A stretch of 59,011 nt of DNA from Verrucomicrobiota bacterium (GTDB lineage: Bacteria > Verrucomicrobiota > Verrucomicrobiae > Limisphaerales > UBA11358), in contig JACZKP010000131.1 of assembly GCA_014860005.1 (NCBI GenBank), forward strand, positions 1-59,011. The letters are read 5' to 3'. The position numbers were made by a program, and so were the translations under genes. Positions 16,760 to 25,867 of the stretch are shown here, one piece after another (position 1 is the stretch's first letter; each line of letters opens with the position of its first letter). A model generated the notes under the pieces. That model was given only the letters and a program-made list of their open reading frames with translations, was not told the DNA's origin and searched no databases.

Positions 16760-17683
16760 ATGAACCTCCAACTCTACGACGCGCACAATCACTTGCACGA
16801 CGACCGCTTCGGCGGTCGCCAGGCGGAGTTACTGGCGGCGTGCGCGCGCGGGGGCGTGGTGCGCATGGTAGTGAACGGTTCGTGCGAAGCGGACTGGCCG
16901 CAGGTGCTGGCGTTGGCGCGTGGTTTCTCCGCGGTGAACACGGCGCGCGGATCCACGGGCCGCCGCAAGTTGGAATGTGGAGATGCGCCACAATCCTCCT
17001 ACGGCCCTACGCTTCCGGAGGCTGCTGCGGGTCATGGGCCCGCGCTCCGCATCATTCCCAGCTTTGGCTATCATCCGTGGTACATCCACGAACGCACGCC
17101 GAACTGGCAGGCCAATCTCATCTGCGTTCTTGATCAAGTTCCGTCGGCCATCGGCGAGATCGGACTGGATCGCTGGAAACCGGATTTGCCTTACGAAGGA
17201 CAGGAGGAAGTGTTCGTTGCGCAACTGCGTCTGGCAGCGGAGCGCAATCTGCCCGCGAGCATTCATTGTCTGCAAGCGTGGGGCCGGATGCTGGAGATTC
17301 TGAAATCCGAGTCGCGCCCGGCACGCGGTTTCCTCCTGCACAGTTACGGCGGGCCGAAGGAAATGGTGAAAACGTTTGCCGATCTGGGCGGCTATTTTTC
17401 CCTGCCCGGTTACTACGCGCACGAACGCAAGCAGCGCCATCTCGAAGCGTTCCGGCACGTGCCGCTGGAGCGCTTCCTCATTGAGACGGACGCACCGGAT
17501 CAATGCCTTCCCGATTCGCGGAACCGATTTCCCCTTGAGGACGCCGCCAGCGACAAGGCCATCAACCATCCTGCGAATCTCGGAGCGGTGTATGCGTTCG
17601 CGGCGGAGTTATTGGAGCAGCCTGTCGAAACGTTGGCGGCGCAGGTGGAGGAGAATTTCTCGCGGCTCTTCGGAGGTCTTTGA
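16760..17683 (+). CDS. TatD family metal-dependent hydrolase with extra loop
   Basis: The 307-aa product has the TatD signs: DAHNHLHDDRF (the HxH metal pair, residues 7-17), SFGYHPWYIH, AIGEIGLDRW with the metal-bridging Glu, ASIHCLQAWG, HSYGGPKEM and LIETDAPDQC with the catalytic Asp. TatD enzymes are 3'-5' exonucleases or related phosphodiesterases. Most are 250-265 aa; here residues about 58-96, between the second helix and the SFGYHPW strand, form an extra Gly/Pro/Ala-rich stretch that does not fit the barrel and looks like an in-frame insertion. Confidence 0.88.
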   Translation: MNLQLYDAHNHLHDDRFGGRQAELLAACARGGVVRMVVNGSCEADWPQVLALARGFSAVNTARGSTGRRKLECGDAPQSSYGPTLPEAAAGHGPALRIIPSFGYHPWYIHERTPNWQANLICVLDQVPSAIGEIGLDRWKPDLPYEGQEEVFVAQLRLAAERNLPASIHCLQAWGRMLEILKSESRPARGFLLHSYGGPKEMVKTFADLGGYFSLPGYYAHERKQRHLEAFRHVPLERFLIETDAPDQCLPDSRNRFPLEDAASDKAINHPANLGAVYAFAAELLEQPVETLAAQVEENFSRLFGGL

Positions 17684-17700
17684 TGACAGACAGTGATCAG

Positions 17701-17773
17701 TAGCCGACGACGTAAGAAGGCGGAATTTCATCCAACGCAACAAGGATCATCCGCCTCCTTACGTCGGCGGTTA
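17701..17773. repeat. Imperfect inverted repeat after tatD
   Basis: Arms at 17701-17724 and 17750-17773 match at 21 of 24 positions as reverse complements (core cgacgtaag.aggcgga). No T-run follows. Sequence style and size resemble the repeat at 44911-44990 (core gacgtcgtctcctaca), suggesting related dispersed palindromes. Confidence 0.65.
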
Positions 17774-17888
17774 CAAAACTTCGTTCACCCATCCACGATT
17801 ATCCGAACCGCCCGCACCGGATCGTGGAAGGAGCTTCGGCTCGACAATCCTGATTGAATGACCGCAAAGCAAGCGGTAGCTTGCCAGC

Positions 17889-18155
17889 ATGGAAACCAAG
17901 ATTGTGTTGAACTTGAAGGTGGAAGCGTTGGATGAGGGCGGGTTTCTGGCAACCAGCTCCGATCTGCCCGCCTTGGTGGTTCAAGGGCGGACCCGCGCCG
18001 AAGTCATGGAACTGGCGCAAGCCAATGCCCGCATTCTTATGGAGGTTTATCTGTCGGAGAATCTACCGCTGCCAGTGGCACTGCGCCGGGTCTTCAAGCG
18101 GAAGAACAGAGTGTTCAACCTGCCGCTGCCGGTTTCGCTGCCCGTTCCTGCATGA
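17889..18155 (+). CDS. HicB family antitoxin
   Basis: The 88-aa protein shows the degenerate RNase-H-like fold of HicB: a first strand pair KIVLNLKVEALDEGGFLATS, then SDLPALVVQGRTRAEVMELA and NARILMEVYLSENLPLP. HicB binds and blocks the HicA mRNA interferase and usually represses the operon. Its stop overlaps the start of a hicA-like frame (ATGA at 18152-18155), in hicB-hicA order. That toxin frame is interrupted, so this antitoxin may now be an orphan. Confidence 0.8.
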   Translation: METKIVLNLKVEALDEGGFLATSSDLPALVVQGRTRAEVMELAQANARILMEVYLSENLPLPVALRRVFKRKNRVFNLPLPVSLPVPA

Positions 18156-18373
18156 GTCGTCTGCCGGCACTCAAATACTGGGATGTAGTGGCGTGTCTGC
18201 GTCGTTGACGTTTCGATCATCTGCGACCTGGCAAGGGAAGCCACGAATTCTGGATCAACCGCCAGACCGAAAAAGTGACCATGGTTGCTTGCCACCCGGG
18301 CGATATTCCGCGTGGCACCTTGCGCGCCATCATTGAGCAGACGGGACTGACAGTGGATGAGTTTCTGAGATGA
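18152..18373 (+). pseudogene. HicA-like toxin with an in-frame nonsense codon
   Basis: Reading from the ATG at 18152 gives MSRLPALKYWDVVACLRR, a TGA stop at 18206-18208, and then, in the same frame without any shift, a good HicA remainder: RFDHLRPGKGSHEFWI with the catalytic His after GS, VACHPGDIPRGTLRAI, and LTVDEFLR to the stop at 18371-18373. HicA is a double-stranded RNA-binding-fold mRNA interferase of about 60-80 aa, so the only lesion is one codon. I infer a killed toxin; no sign of programmed read-through is visible. Confidence 0.78.
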
Positions 18374-18473
18374 ACTCGTTCGCGGCGGCAGCGGTAACCG
18401 CCGCGTTGCACGCCCTTGAGCTTCGTGGCAAACCTAACAAGCCCAACCTCGGATGATTATAGGGTGCGTAGCT

Positions 18474-19247
18474 TCACACCGCCCCAACGATTCTTTTTAC
18501 CACCTGCGCCGCCGCGGCAAACCCGAAAGCGCCCGTGACGAAGCACGCCGTGCCATAGCCACTACGGCAATCCAGGCGCAGATTGCTGCCGGATTCGGGC
18601 TTCGCACAGACGGTGCCGTCGCTCGCGGGAAAGACCAGGGCCTCGGGCGAATAAACGCACGAGACACCGAACTTCGTTTCGCCGCGCGGGAAACCGTGTT
18701 CCGCCCGCAGGATTTTCCGTGTGGCTTGCAGCAATGCATCATGCGTGGTCCGCGCCAGGTCTTCGACGCGCAACGCACATGGATCGCGCCGTCCGCCGGC
18801 ACCGCCGATCGTCACGATGGGGATCTCGCGTGCATGGCAGCGCGCAATCAGCAGGGCTTTCAATGATGGACTGTCAATCGCATCCAGGACGGCATCATAC
18901 TTCGGGGCGAGAATCTGTTCCCCCGTTTTAGCGGTGAACAGACAATGGAGCGGATGTACGGCACAGTCGGGATTGATGGCGCGCACGCGCTCCGCCATCA
19001 CCTCGACCTTGGGTTTGCCGAACTCGCCGGTGACGGCGTGAAGCTGGCGGTTCACGTTGCTGATGCAAACGTCATCGAGGTCCACGAGCGTGAGTCCGCC
19101 GACGCCGGTGCGGGCCAGCGCCTCCACCGCCCACGAACCCACGCCGCCAATCCCCACGACACAGACGTGCGCCCGACCCAGACGCTCCTGCCCGTCCGCG
19201 CCGAACAAGCGGCGGATTCCGCCGAACCGTGCTTCGTAATTCGTCAT
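18474..19247 (-). CDS. tcdA: tRNA threonylcarbamoyladenosine dehydratase
   Basis: The 257-aa product from the ATG at 19247 has the E1-like ThiF/MoeB fold: RFGGIRRLFGADGQERL, the nucleotide loop VCVVGIGGVGSWAVEALAR, LVDLDDVCISNVNRQLHA and DAVLDAIDSPSLKALLIARC. These fit TcdA (CsdL), which uses ATP to cyclise t6A to ct6A at position 37 of ANN-decoding tRNAs. The C-terminal LRLDCRSGYGTACFVTGAFG segment ends in a hydrophobic membrane-associated helix typical of TcdA. The frame extends 4 codons upstream to 19259. Confidence 0.92.
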   Translation of the reverse strand: MTNYEARFGGIRRLFGADGQERLGRAHVCVVGIGGVGSWAVEALARTGVGGLTLVDLDDVCISNVNRQLHAVTGEFGKPKVEVMAERVRAINPDCAVHPLHCLFTAKTGEQILAPKYDAVLDAIDSPSLKALLIARCHAREIPIVTIGGAGGRRDPCALRVEDLARTTHDALLQATRKILRAEHGFPRGETKFGVSCVYSPEALVFPASDGTVCAKPESGSNLRLDCRSGYGTACFVTGAFGFAAAAQVVKRIVGAV

Positions 19248-19605
19248 CGCGTTTTCCAATACGGCCCGGCGGCAGGATTCTCAAGCGAATCCCGTTTGCG
19301 TGACTGGCGCAGCGGGCGAAGCTGCGGGAATTCCGCGCGAATTCCAGGAAGGACAATTGTCGCCTCCGAATCGTGACACCAACCCCAAACACCCGCGAAG
19401 TTGTGTTCTGCAAATTTTATCTACAGAGAAAACCTGACTGCGCAAAGCTGCCGAAACTCGAATGTGGCTTGCGTCGAGGGCGTCGGATCATCGTGCGGGA
19501 TTGGGACTGGACTTTGGCGGAGCGCGTGGTTCACTGTGCCCCCGGGTGCGATGCGAAGGGCGCATCGCCAAACTACACGCAGTCGTGATTATGAGACTTG
19601 AGAAC
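19248..19605. other. Divergent intergenic region
   Basis: This 358-base stretch separates the divergent tcdA and SUMF1 genes and should contain both promoters. I see no convincing gene, hairpin with T-run, or repeat in it. Confidence 0.5.
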
Positions 19606-21783
19606 ATGAAACGGAGCATCCTTGGCAACTTGAAACGATTCCCCCTGCTGGCCGCTTCCGCCGCGCTCCTGCTGCTGCCGGCGCAAACGCGGGCGCTGGT
19701 TTACGAAACCGAACAGGACTTTCTGGCCACGGGCGATTTCAACGGTGACGGCAAGACCGACATTGCGATTGTGGACCGTTACTCGGGCCGCGTGCGGCTT
19801 GGTTATCAACTCTCGCCCGGTTTCTACAACTGGGTGGACTGGCGCGCCTCCGGCGCCAAGGACGTGACGGGTGTAACGGTCGGCAAATTGACCGATCTGA
19901 AGCGGGATGCGCTGGGCGTGACCTCGGCGGATGCGAACATGGTTGCGGTGCTGGACGCGGCTGATCCGGCGGTACCCGCCGCGCCGGTTCCAGTCCCCAA
20001 TATCGCCCTGGGGCCAAACACGGTGGTGGCCATTGACGTGGGCGGCGCCGGCAACACGCCGTTGCACGATCTCTACATAGGCAGCATTTACAACAGCGAA
20101 CCGACGCCCAACCGGCTGACGTGGTTTCGCAATGATGGCAAGACGCTCAAACAGATTGCCGAGATGAATGCCCTGGGCTCGGGCGCGTATGCGAAACGGG
20201 TGTCGCTCAAGCGCGGCGGGCCGGAGTTTGTAGCTTCCATTGTGGACGAAGAGGACGGCGAAGTGATGCGCGTTGAACGTCTGGACAGCGGCAAACCGGA
20301 AGTGGTGTTGAGCTTTGGCGAGTTGCCCCGCCGGGCGGATTATGTGATCGGAAATTTTCGCGGCGAAGCTTCGAAGGAATTTGTTTTCTACAAGAGCGGC
20401 GAACCGGAGTTGATGGTCCGGCCATTGAGCGAAACGGGCGGAAAGTACCAGGTTGGGCCAGCTAAAACTGTGACGCTGGACCGGCCCGTGAAACAGTTGG
20501 TTGTGCTGGAGGGCGAGACGAAGAGCCGGTTGCTGGCCATTTTTGGCGATCAAGAACCGGCTGAGGTGCTGGATTTTGACGGTGCGAATCCCCCGGTCAG
20601 CAAACACAAGCTCCCCGGTGCGCCCGAGCACTTCCTCAGTGTGGCCGTGGCGCTGCCCGATGCCGTGGTGCTGCTCTCCACCGTGACCAACGACCGGCCG
20701 CGTTCCGCCACTTATTACCAAGTCCACCTGCTGAAAGGCGACAGCTACGAGATCGGGGCTTACGGAGCGCTGGCGTCACTGGCGGACCGGGATGACACCA
20801 CCGTGCCCATCATCCACAAGCGCATCGTGGCCAATATCAAGGAGAAGACCGAAACCGAAATGAAGCCGTACACGAACACGATTCCCGGCACGGATGTACC
20901 CTACGTGATGCTGAAGATCCCTGGCGGCGAATTTGTCATGGGCAGTCCCGCAACCGAGAAGGACCGCAAGCCCGACGAAGGTCCGCAGCACAAGGTGAAA
21001 ATCTCCCCGTTCTGGATGGGCCAGTTCGAAGTCACGTGGGACGAGTTCCTCCTGTTCATGTATCCCGACGACGAGCGCAAGCTCCGCGACACGCATCCGA
21101 CCGATGAGGAGATCAACCGCGTTTCGGATGCGGTGACGCGGCCCTCGAAGCCGTATGTGGACATGAGTTTTGGCATGGGCAAAAACGGTTTCCCGGCCAT
21201 CGCCATGACGCAGCACGCGGCCAACAAGTACTGCCACTGGCTCAGCGCCAAGACGGGTCATTTCTACCGGCTGCCCTCCGAGGCAGAGTGGGAATACGCC
21301 TGCCGCGCCGGCACCACCACCCTGTATTCGTTCGGGGACAACGTGGACCAGTTGGAGAATTACGGCTGGTTCTTTGACAACAGCAATTCCAAGTACCAGA
21401 AGGTTGGGCTTAAGAAGCCCAATCCGTGGGGGTTGCACGACATGCACGGCAACGTAACCGAGTGGGTGCTCGATCAATACATGGCGACGGCGTACGAGGC
21501 GCATGCTGCCAAGGGCCAGGTCGTGGACCCGTGGGTGGTTGCCAGCAAGCCTTATCCCCATTCGGTGCGCGGTGGCTCGTGGGATGACGACCCGCCGGCA
21601 TTGCGCAGCGCGGCGCGGCGGGGTTCGGATCGCACTTGGAAAATGCAGGATCCGCAACTGCCCAAGAGCGTCTGGTATCTTTCGGACGCGCAAGTCGTGG
21701 GTTTCCGCCTCGTCCGACCGCTCAAAGTGCCGTCGCCGGAAGAATTGGCGAAGTACTGGACGAGCGGCGTGGAAAAGGATTAA
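19606..21783 (+). CDS. Exported SUMF1/formylglycine-generating-enzyme-like protein with FG-GAP start
   Basis: The start at 19606 (ATG 19591 is an alternative) gives 725 aa with a clear Sec signal (RFPLLAASAALLLLPAQTRA). An FG-GAP/VCBS-like motif with calcium-loop spacing (GDFNGDGKTDIAIVDR, about residues 42-57) opens a beta-propeller-like region of some 380 residues. A SUMF1 domain follows from about 428: MLKIPGGEFVMGSP, FEVTWDEF, YRLPSEAEWEYACRAGT, LHDMHGNVTEWVLD, VRGGSWDDDP and VVGFRLVRP. Such domains in this phylum are mostly C-type-lectin-fold modules rather than true sulfatase activators. The protein probably acts outside the cytoplasm; a Gfo/Idh/MocA gene follows 112 bases later. Confidence 0.87.
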   Translation: MKRSILGNLKRFPLLAASAALLLLPAQTRALVYETEQDFLATGDFNGDGKTDIAIVDRYSGRVRLGYQLSPGFYNWVDWRASGAKDVTGVTVGKLTDLKRDALGVTSADANMVAVLDAADPAVPAAPVPVPNIALGPNTVVAIDVGGAGNTPLHDLYIGSIYNSEPTPNRLTWFRNDGKTLKQIAEMNALGSGAYAKRVSLKRGGPEFVASIVDEEDGEVMRVERLDSGKPEVVLSFGELPRRADYVIGNFRGEASKEFVFYKSGEPELMVRPLSETGGKYQVGPAKTVTLDRPVKQLVVLEGETKSRLLAIFGDQEPAEVLDFDGANPPVSKHKLPGAPEHFLSVAVALPDAVVLLSTVTNDRPRSATYYQVHLLKGDSYEIGAYGALASLADRDDTTVPIIHKRIVANIKEKTETEMKPYTNTIPGTDVPYVMLKIPGGEFVMGSPATEKDRKPDEGPQHKVKISPFWMGQFEVTWDEFLLFMYPDDERKLRDTHPTDEEINRVSDAVTRPSKPYVDMSFGMGKNGFPAIAMTQHAANKYCHWLSAKTGHFYRLPSEAEWEYACRAGTTTLYSFGDNVDQLENYGWFFDNSNSKYQKVGLKKPNPWGLHDMHGNVTEWVLDQYMATAYEAHAAKGQVVDPWVVASKPYPHSVRGGSWDDDPPALRSAARRGSDRTWKMQDPQLPKSVWYLSDAQVVGFRLVRPLKVPSPEELAKYWTSGVEKD

Positions 21784-21895
21784 AGTCATGCCCGTGATGT
21801 CGGGATTTTCGATTCCGGGCGAACGTTGAAACCAATCTGAGATTCAACTGTAAAACTGTAACGGACAAAACCCCCATCGGAGTAACGGAGTAATT

Positions 21896-23224
21896 ATGCA
21901 AACTGAACCAAACACCTCCCCAACGACGGTCTCGCGCCGTCAATTCCTGAAGAACTCCTCGCTCGCCGCAGCCACGGCGGCGGCGGCAGTGAACTTCCCC
22001 GCGATTCTTCACGGGCAATCCTCACTTAAACTCAACGCCGTGATCATTGGCGTGGGCGGGCGCGGCGGTGGCGCGGGCAAGAATTTCCTCGACGCGGCCA
22101 AGCAGGCCGGCGTGGAAGGCAAAGTGGTGGCCGTGGCGGATATTTTCCCCGGCCAATCCAATCGCGGCCAGCAACACTTCGGCCTGTCCGCGGACAAGTG
22201 TTTCAGCGGCTTCGATGGCTATGTGAAGGCGCTGCAAGTGCCAGGGGTCAACTACGCCATTCTGGCCGCACCGCCTGGATTCCGCGCCGCGCACTTCAAG
22301 GCCTGCATCGAGATGGGCAAGCACGTGTTCATGGAAAAACCCGTGGCCGTGGATGGTCCCACCTGCCGGATCATGTATGCGGCCGGCGAGATGGCCAAAC
22401 AGAAGAATCTGAAAGTTGCCGCCGGCACGCAACGCCGCCATGCTCCGGCTTACCAGGATACGATCAAACGCATCCAGGACGGCGCGATTGGTGATGTAAC
22501 CGCATTACGGGCCTACTGGGTCAACGGCGGCCCCATCTGGCATCGCGGTGAACGTGGGGGCAGCGACCTCGAAAAACAGGTCAACAACTGGTATCATTAC
22601 ATCTGGCTGTGCGGCGACCACATTTGCGAACAGCACGTTCACAACATTGATGTCTGCAACTGGGTGATGAACAACCAGCACCCGGTCAAGGCCTGGGGCA
22701 TGGGTGCGCGGCAGATGCTCGGAGACAAAGGCGGCGAAATCTGGGACAACTTTGCTGTTGAATTCGAGTACGCCAACGGCGTGCGGATGCACAGCTACTG
22801 CGGTCAGATTAAGCGCGAGTGGTCGTCGGTGAGCGAAGCCGTCGTCGGCGCCAAAGGCACGTCCAATCCGAGCGGTACCATCACGCCCACCAGTGGCGAA
22901 CGCTGGCGCTTCCGCGGGGAGAACGTGGATGCTTACACCCAGGAACACGTGAACTTGATCAACGCCATCGCCAAGGATACCGATCTCAACGAAACCAAGA
23001 ACGTTACCGACAGCACGCTGACCGCCATCATGGGCCGCGAAGCGGCTTACGGCGGCGCCGCGGTGGACTGGGACACCATGCTGAACTCGAAGTTCACCTA
23101 TGGTCCGGACCTGCTCTACACGGATGCGTCCAAGATGCAGTGGGGACCGTTCCGCACTTTGAAACCGCCGATGCCCAGCCAGCACGACGTGTTCAAGGAT
23201 CCGCCGATGGTGGCGGGTGCTTGA
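21896..23224 (+). CDS. Tat-exported Gfo/Idh/MocA family oxidoreductase
   Basis: The 442-aa product has a Tat signal (SRRQFLKNSSLAAATAAAAV) and a Rossmann start KLNAVIIGVGGRGGGAGKNF. The EKP signature is present as HVFMEKPVAVDGPTC, with AAGTQRRHAPAYQDTIKR following; these hold the NAD(P) and the catalytic site. Exported members in this phylum are thought to be glycoside-modifying oxidoreductases or glycosidases using tightly bound NAD. The DICEQHVHNIDVCNWVM-like segment (residues about 240-256) carries the His residues typical of the C-terminal domain. Substrate unknown. Confidence 0.92.
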   Translation: MQTEPNTSPTTVSRRQFLKNSSLAAATAAAAVNFPAILHGQSSLKLNAVIIGVGGRGGGAGKNFLDAAKQAGVEGKVVAVADIFPGQSNRGQQHFGLSADKCFSGFDGYVKALQVPGVNYAILAAPPGFRAAHFKACIEMGKHVFMEKPVAVDGPTCRIMYAAGEMAKQKNLKVAAGTQRRHAPAYQDTIKRIQDGAIGDVTALRAYWVNGGPIWHRGERGGSDLEKQVNNWYHYIWLCGDHICEQHVHNIDVCNWVMNNQHPVKAWGMGARQMLGDKGGEIWDNFAVEFEYANGVRMHSYCGQIKREWSSVSEAVVGAKGTSNPSGTITPTSGERWRFRGENVDAYTQEHVNLINAIAKDTDLNETKNVTDSTLTAIMGREAAYGGAAVDWDTMLNSKFTYGPDLLYTDASKMQWGPFRTLKPPMPSQHDVFKDPPMVAGA

Positions 23225-23245
23225 TACCTGACGGTGTATTTCTCC

Positions 23246-23275
23246 ATGGGCGGCGTGAACAGCGCCGCCCATTTT
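23246..23275 (+). terminator. Rho-independent terminator after the oxidoreductase gene
   Basis: A perfect 10-bp stem (atgggcggcg at 23246-23255 and cgccgcccat at 23263-23272) with a 7-base loop is followed by TTTT, 22 bases after the stop. Confidence 0.8.
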
Positions 23276-23344
23276 GTTGGGCGCAGGAAGACGGCTTGCG
23301 CTTGACTGAATCCCCGTTTAAGTCGCCAATAGGCGCAACGAGAA

Positions 23345-24412
23345 ATGTCTATGTCATCAAAGAAATCATCCATCCGGTTTTGTCTCCCTATTGCTGTCGG
23401 TTTCGGCCTGGCGTTGTTCCTCAACGGTTGCGCCACCGCGCCCAAAGTCGGCGCCTTCGCGCCGCGCAAGGGTGATGAAATTGTCGTGGCCGGCCACTAC
23501 ATCCACACCGGCACGCCGGTCGTGCTGTGGACTGATCCGGGCGGTTACGACGCCTACCGCGTGGAACGCCGTTTCAGTCCGCTGGACAAAGCGGACTGGA
23601 AAACTTCGCAGGAGGAAGTCAAATACCTGACCACGCCGAATCGTTACAATATGCGCCGCGGCGGATTGACGCCGGAGGAAATCGAGCGGGTGCGCGGCGG
23701 TGGCTGGGACCTGCCGACGCTGCAAAAGGCCGTGGACCAGTTCGTTTTGCATTACGACGTGTGCGGCACGAGCCGGCAATGTTTCAAGGTGCTGCACGAT
23801 CTGCGTGGGTTGAGCGTGCATTTCATGCTCGATCTCGACGGCACGATCTACCAGACGCTTGATCTCAAGGAACGCGCCTGGCACGCCACCACCTCCAACA
23901 GCCGCTCCGTCGGCATCGAGATCGCCAACATGGGCGCCTACGGCAACACGGAGCGCAGCCCGCTGGGTGACTGGTATCAAACGGACGCCGACGGCCAGAC
24001 GCGCATCACGATTCCCGAACGGTTTGGCGACGGCGGCATCCGCACGCCCAATTTCGTTGGCCGCCCCGCGCGGAACGAGCCGGTGAAGGGCGTTGCTCAG
24101 GGTCGCGAGTTGACTCAGTACGATTTCACGCCCGAACAATACAAGGCCCTCGCGCATCTGACGGCGGCGTTGTGCAAGGTGTTTCCGCAGATCAAATGCG
24201 ATTACCCGCGAGACGCCGAAGGCAAACTGCTCACCCGCAAACTGCCGGATGATGAACTGGAGAAATTCAAGGGCATCATCGGCCATCTTCACATTCAGAC
24301 CAACAAGGTGGATCCCGGCCCGGCATTGGATTGGGATTACATCATCGGCACCGCCCGGAAGTTGATGGGGGAGAACGACACGAGCCTCGGTCACATGCGG
24401 CGGCGGATGTAA
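23345..24412 (+). CDS. Lipoprotein N-acetylmuramoyl-L-alanine amidase (Amidase_2 type)
   Basis: The 355-aa protein begins with a lipoprotein signal (FGLALFLNGCATAP, lipobox LNGC). The amidase_2/PGRP-like domain is visible in FVLHYDVCGTSRQCFKVLHD, LSVHFMLDLDGTIYQTLDLK, RAWHATTSNSRSVGIEIANM and, near the C-terminus, GIIGHLHIQTNKVDPGPALDW, which contain the zinc-ligand His residues and the family GH..... DPGP motif. It would cut the lactyl-alanine bond of murein in the periplasm for recycling or remodelling. It is preceded by a terminator and so starts its own unit. Confidence 0.88.
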   Translation: MSMSSKKSSIRFCLPIAVGFGLALFLNGCATAPKVGAFAPRKGDEIVVAGHYIHTGTPVVLWTDPGGYDAYRVERRFSPLDKADWKTSQEEVKYLTTPNRYNMRRGGLTPEEIERVRGGGWDLPTLQKAVDQFVLHYDVCGTSRQCFKVLHDLRGLSVHFMLDLDGTIYQTLDLKERAWHATTSNSRSVGIEIANMGAYGNTERSPLGDWYQTDADGQTRITIPERFGDGGIRTPNFVGRPARNEPVKGVAQGRELTQYDFTPEQYKALAHLTAALCKVFPQIKCDYPRDAEGKLLTRKLPDDELEKFKGIIGHLHIQTNKVDPGPALDWDYIIGTARKLMGENDTSLGHMRRRM

Positions 24413-24568
24413 GCGGCGTCAGCTTCGCAATCCAGCGATCCCTCAGTCCAAACCTGAAATTCCGGCTGCAATCGCCCGCGTGCGTGGCATATTGCGGGCA
24501 TGGACAGAACGATTCTGGACGCCTCGGCACCCTGCCGGGCCGTCCGCGGATGGCCGGGAGAGCCGTGC

Positions 24569-25435
24569 ATGACGCGTCTGGCCGCACGGCGGCGGCGTCT
24601 TGTGCTGGCCGGCTTAGTGGGTTTGACCTTGCTGCTGGCCGGGGTGGTTCCCGCCCAACAACGCACCGAGGGCAGCCCCGCATCCAAGTGGGAAGTCCTG
24701 GACCGTTGCCGCTTGGTGACCAATTCTGTCGTGGATGGTGACAGCTTCAAGGTGCTGCACCAGGGACGCGAATACATCTTCCGGCTCTACTTTGTGGACG
24801 CGCCGGAGAACGATACGTCGCTCCCCGAACGAGTCAAAGATCAGGCCGTCTATTTCGGCATCCAGTCCCGTGACATTCCGCACGCTGGGAACGACGCGGC
24901 GAAATTCACCCGCGAACTGCTGTTCGGCGGGGAATTCACCATCATCACCCGCTGGCAGAATGCGATGGGCCGCAGCAGCCTCGCGCGCTTCTACGCCGTG
25001 GTGCTGGTCAACGGTAAAAATCTGGCCGAGGAACTCGTCATGCATGGTCACGCGCGCATTTACGGTCTGCGCGCCAACTGGCCGGATGGCCCGCGCTCCA
25101 CCACCTTCATCAACAAACTCAAGAACCTGGAATTGACCGCGCGCGAAAAGAAGCGCGGCGTCTGGAACGAAACCCGTTTTCCGCGCGACAAGGGCGACGG
25201 TGTCGAGCGTGCAGCGACCACCAACAGTGCCCCGGACACATTGGCTGTGGACCTCAACAGCGCCAGTTACGAGGAGTTGCAGGAGCTGCCCGGCATCGGG
25301 CCGAAACTGGCCGAGCGCATCATCGCACACCGGCCCTACCACATCGTTGAAGATCTCCAGCGCGTCCCCGGCATTGGCACCGTGACGCTGGAACGGTTGA
25401 AGCCGCACATCCGCATCAGGAAGAATCAGCCATGA
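24569..25435 (+). CDS. Thermonuclease-family protein with C-terminal helix-hairpin-helix
   Basis: From the ATG at 24569 the product has 288 aa, with a signal or anchor helix (RLVLAGLVGLTLLLAGVVPA). The SNase fold follows: SVVDGDSFKVLHQGREYIFR and LYFVDAPENDTSL with the active-site Arg and Asp residues, then GRSSLARFYAVVLVNGKNLA and ELVMHGHARIYG. The C-terminus has a ComEA-like double HhH (DLNSASYEELQELPGIGPKL, LQRVPGIGTVTLERLKPHI), which binds DNA without sequence preference. Together they suggest an exported or surface nuclease, perhaps for DNA use or uptake. An earlier open start at 24500 lacks a signal. Confidence 0.87.
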   Translation: MTRLAARRRRLVLAGLVGLTLLLAGVVPAQQRTEGSPASKWEVLDRCRLVTNSVVDGDSFKVLHQGREYIFRLYFVDAPENDTSLPERVKDQAVYFGIQSRDIPHAGNDAAKFTRELLFGGEFTIITRWQNAMGRSSLARFYAVVLVNGKNLAEELVMHGHARIYGLRANWPDGPRSTTFINKLKNLELTAREKKRGVWNETRFPRDKGDGVERAATTNSAPDTLAVDLNSASYEELQELPGIGPKLAERIIAHRPYHIVEDLQRVPGIGTVTLERLKPHIRIRKNQP

Positions 25436-25491
25436 GCCAGACGCGCCGCGCTGTCCGGTTGCGCGTGACAACGAACGGCATCAACTGCACC

Positions 25492-25530
25492 TCCGCACTG
25501 GCCCGAAAAGCTTTTGGTCACCAGTGCGGA
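25492..25530. terminator. Hairpin between convergent genes
   Basis: A perfect 10-bp stem (tccgcactgg at 25492-25501, ccagtgcgga at 25521-25530) has a centre containing aaaagctttt. It lies between the convergent nuclease and cytochrome c genes and probably ends both transcripts, although no long T-run is present. Confidence 0.55.
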
Positions 25531-25540
25531 TGAAATCGGA

Positions 25541-25867
25541 CTATTGCTTCAAGGTCCGCATGTATTTCACGAGCGCCTTGATCTCGGCATCTGTCAGTTT
25601 CTCGGCGGGCTTTTTTACAACCTTGTTACCGTCCTTGATGCCTTCCTTGATGGATTTGAACGCGCGTTCGTCGCTCATTTCGGCGTGGACCTTGGGATTG
25701 GTGTAATCCTTGACGCCCTCCTTCTTGCCCATCTTGGTGTTGCCTTTGCCGTCGGCGCCGTGGCATTTGGCGCATTGCTTGGTGTAGAGCGCTTTGGCGT
25801 CTATGGTTTGGGCGCTCAGGGACATCCCTGCGAGCAGCACCACCGTCAGTGTCAGCAGTTTCTTCAT
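25541..25867 (-). CDS. Class I c-type cytochrome
   Basis: The 108-aa product from the ATG at 25867 has a Sec signal (LLTLTVVLLAGMSLSAQ) and one haem-binding CAKCH motif (LYTKQCAKCHGADGKGNT). The distal methionine is probably in the region HAEMSDERAFKSIKEGI or in KYMRTL near the end. It is a small periplasmic mono-haem electron carrier. The Lys-rich surface is notable. The in-frame ATG 6 codons upstream gives a less typical start. Confidence 0.9.
   Translation of the reverse strand: MKKLLTLTVVLLAGMSLSAQTIDAKALYTKQCAKCHGADGKGNTKMGKKEGVKDYTNPKVHAEMSDERAFKSIKEGIKDGNKVVKKPAEKLTDAEIKALVKYMRTLKQ

Noticed and set aside
18206..18208. TGA in hicA as a selenocysteine or read-through codon
   Set aside because: HicA has no selenocysteine at this place and no recoding hairpin is evident; a nonsense mutation or sequencing error is simpler.
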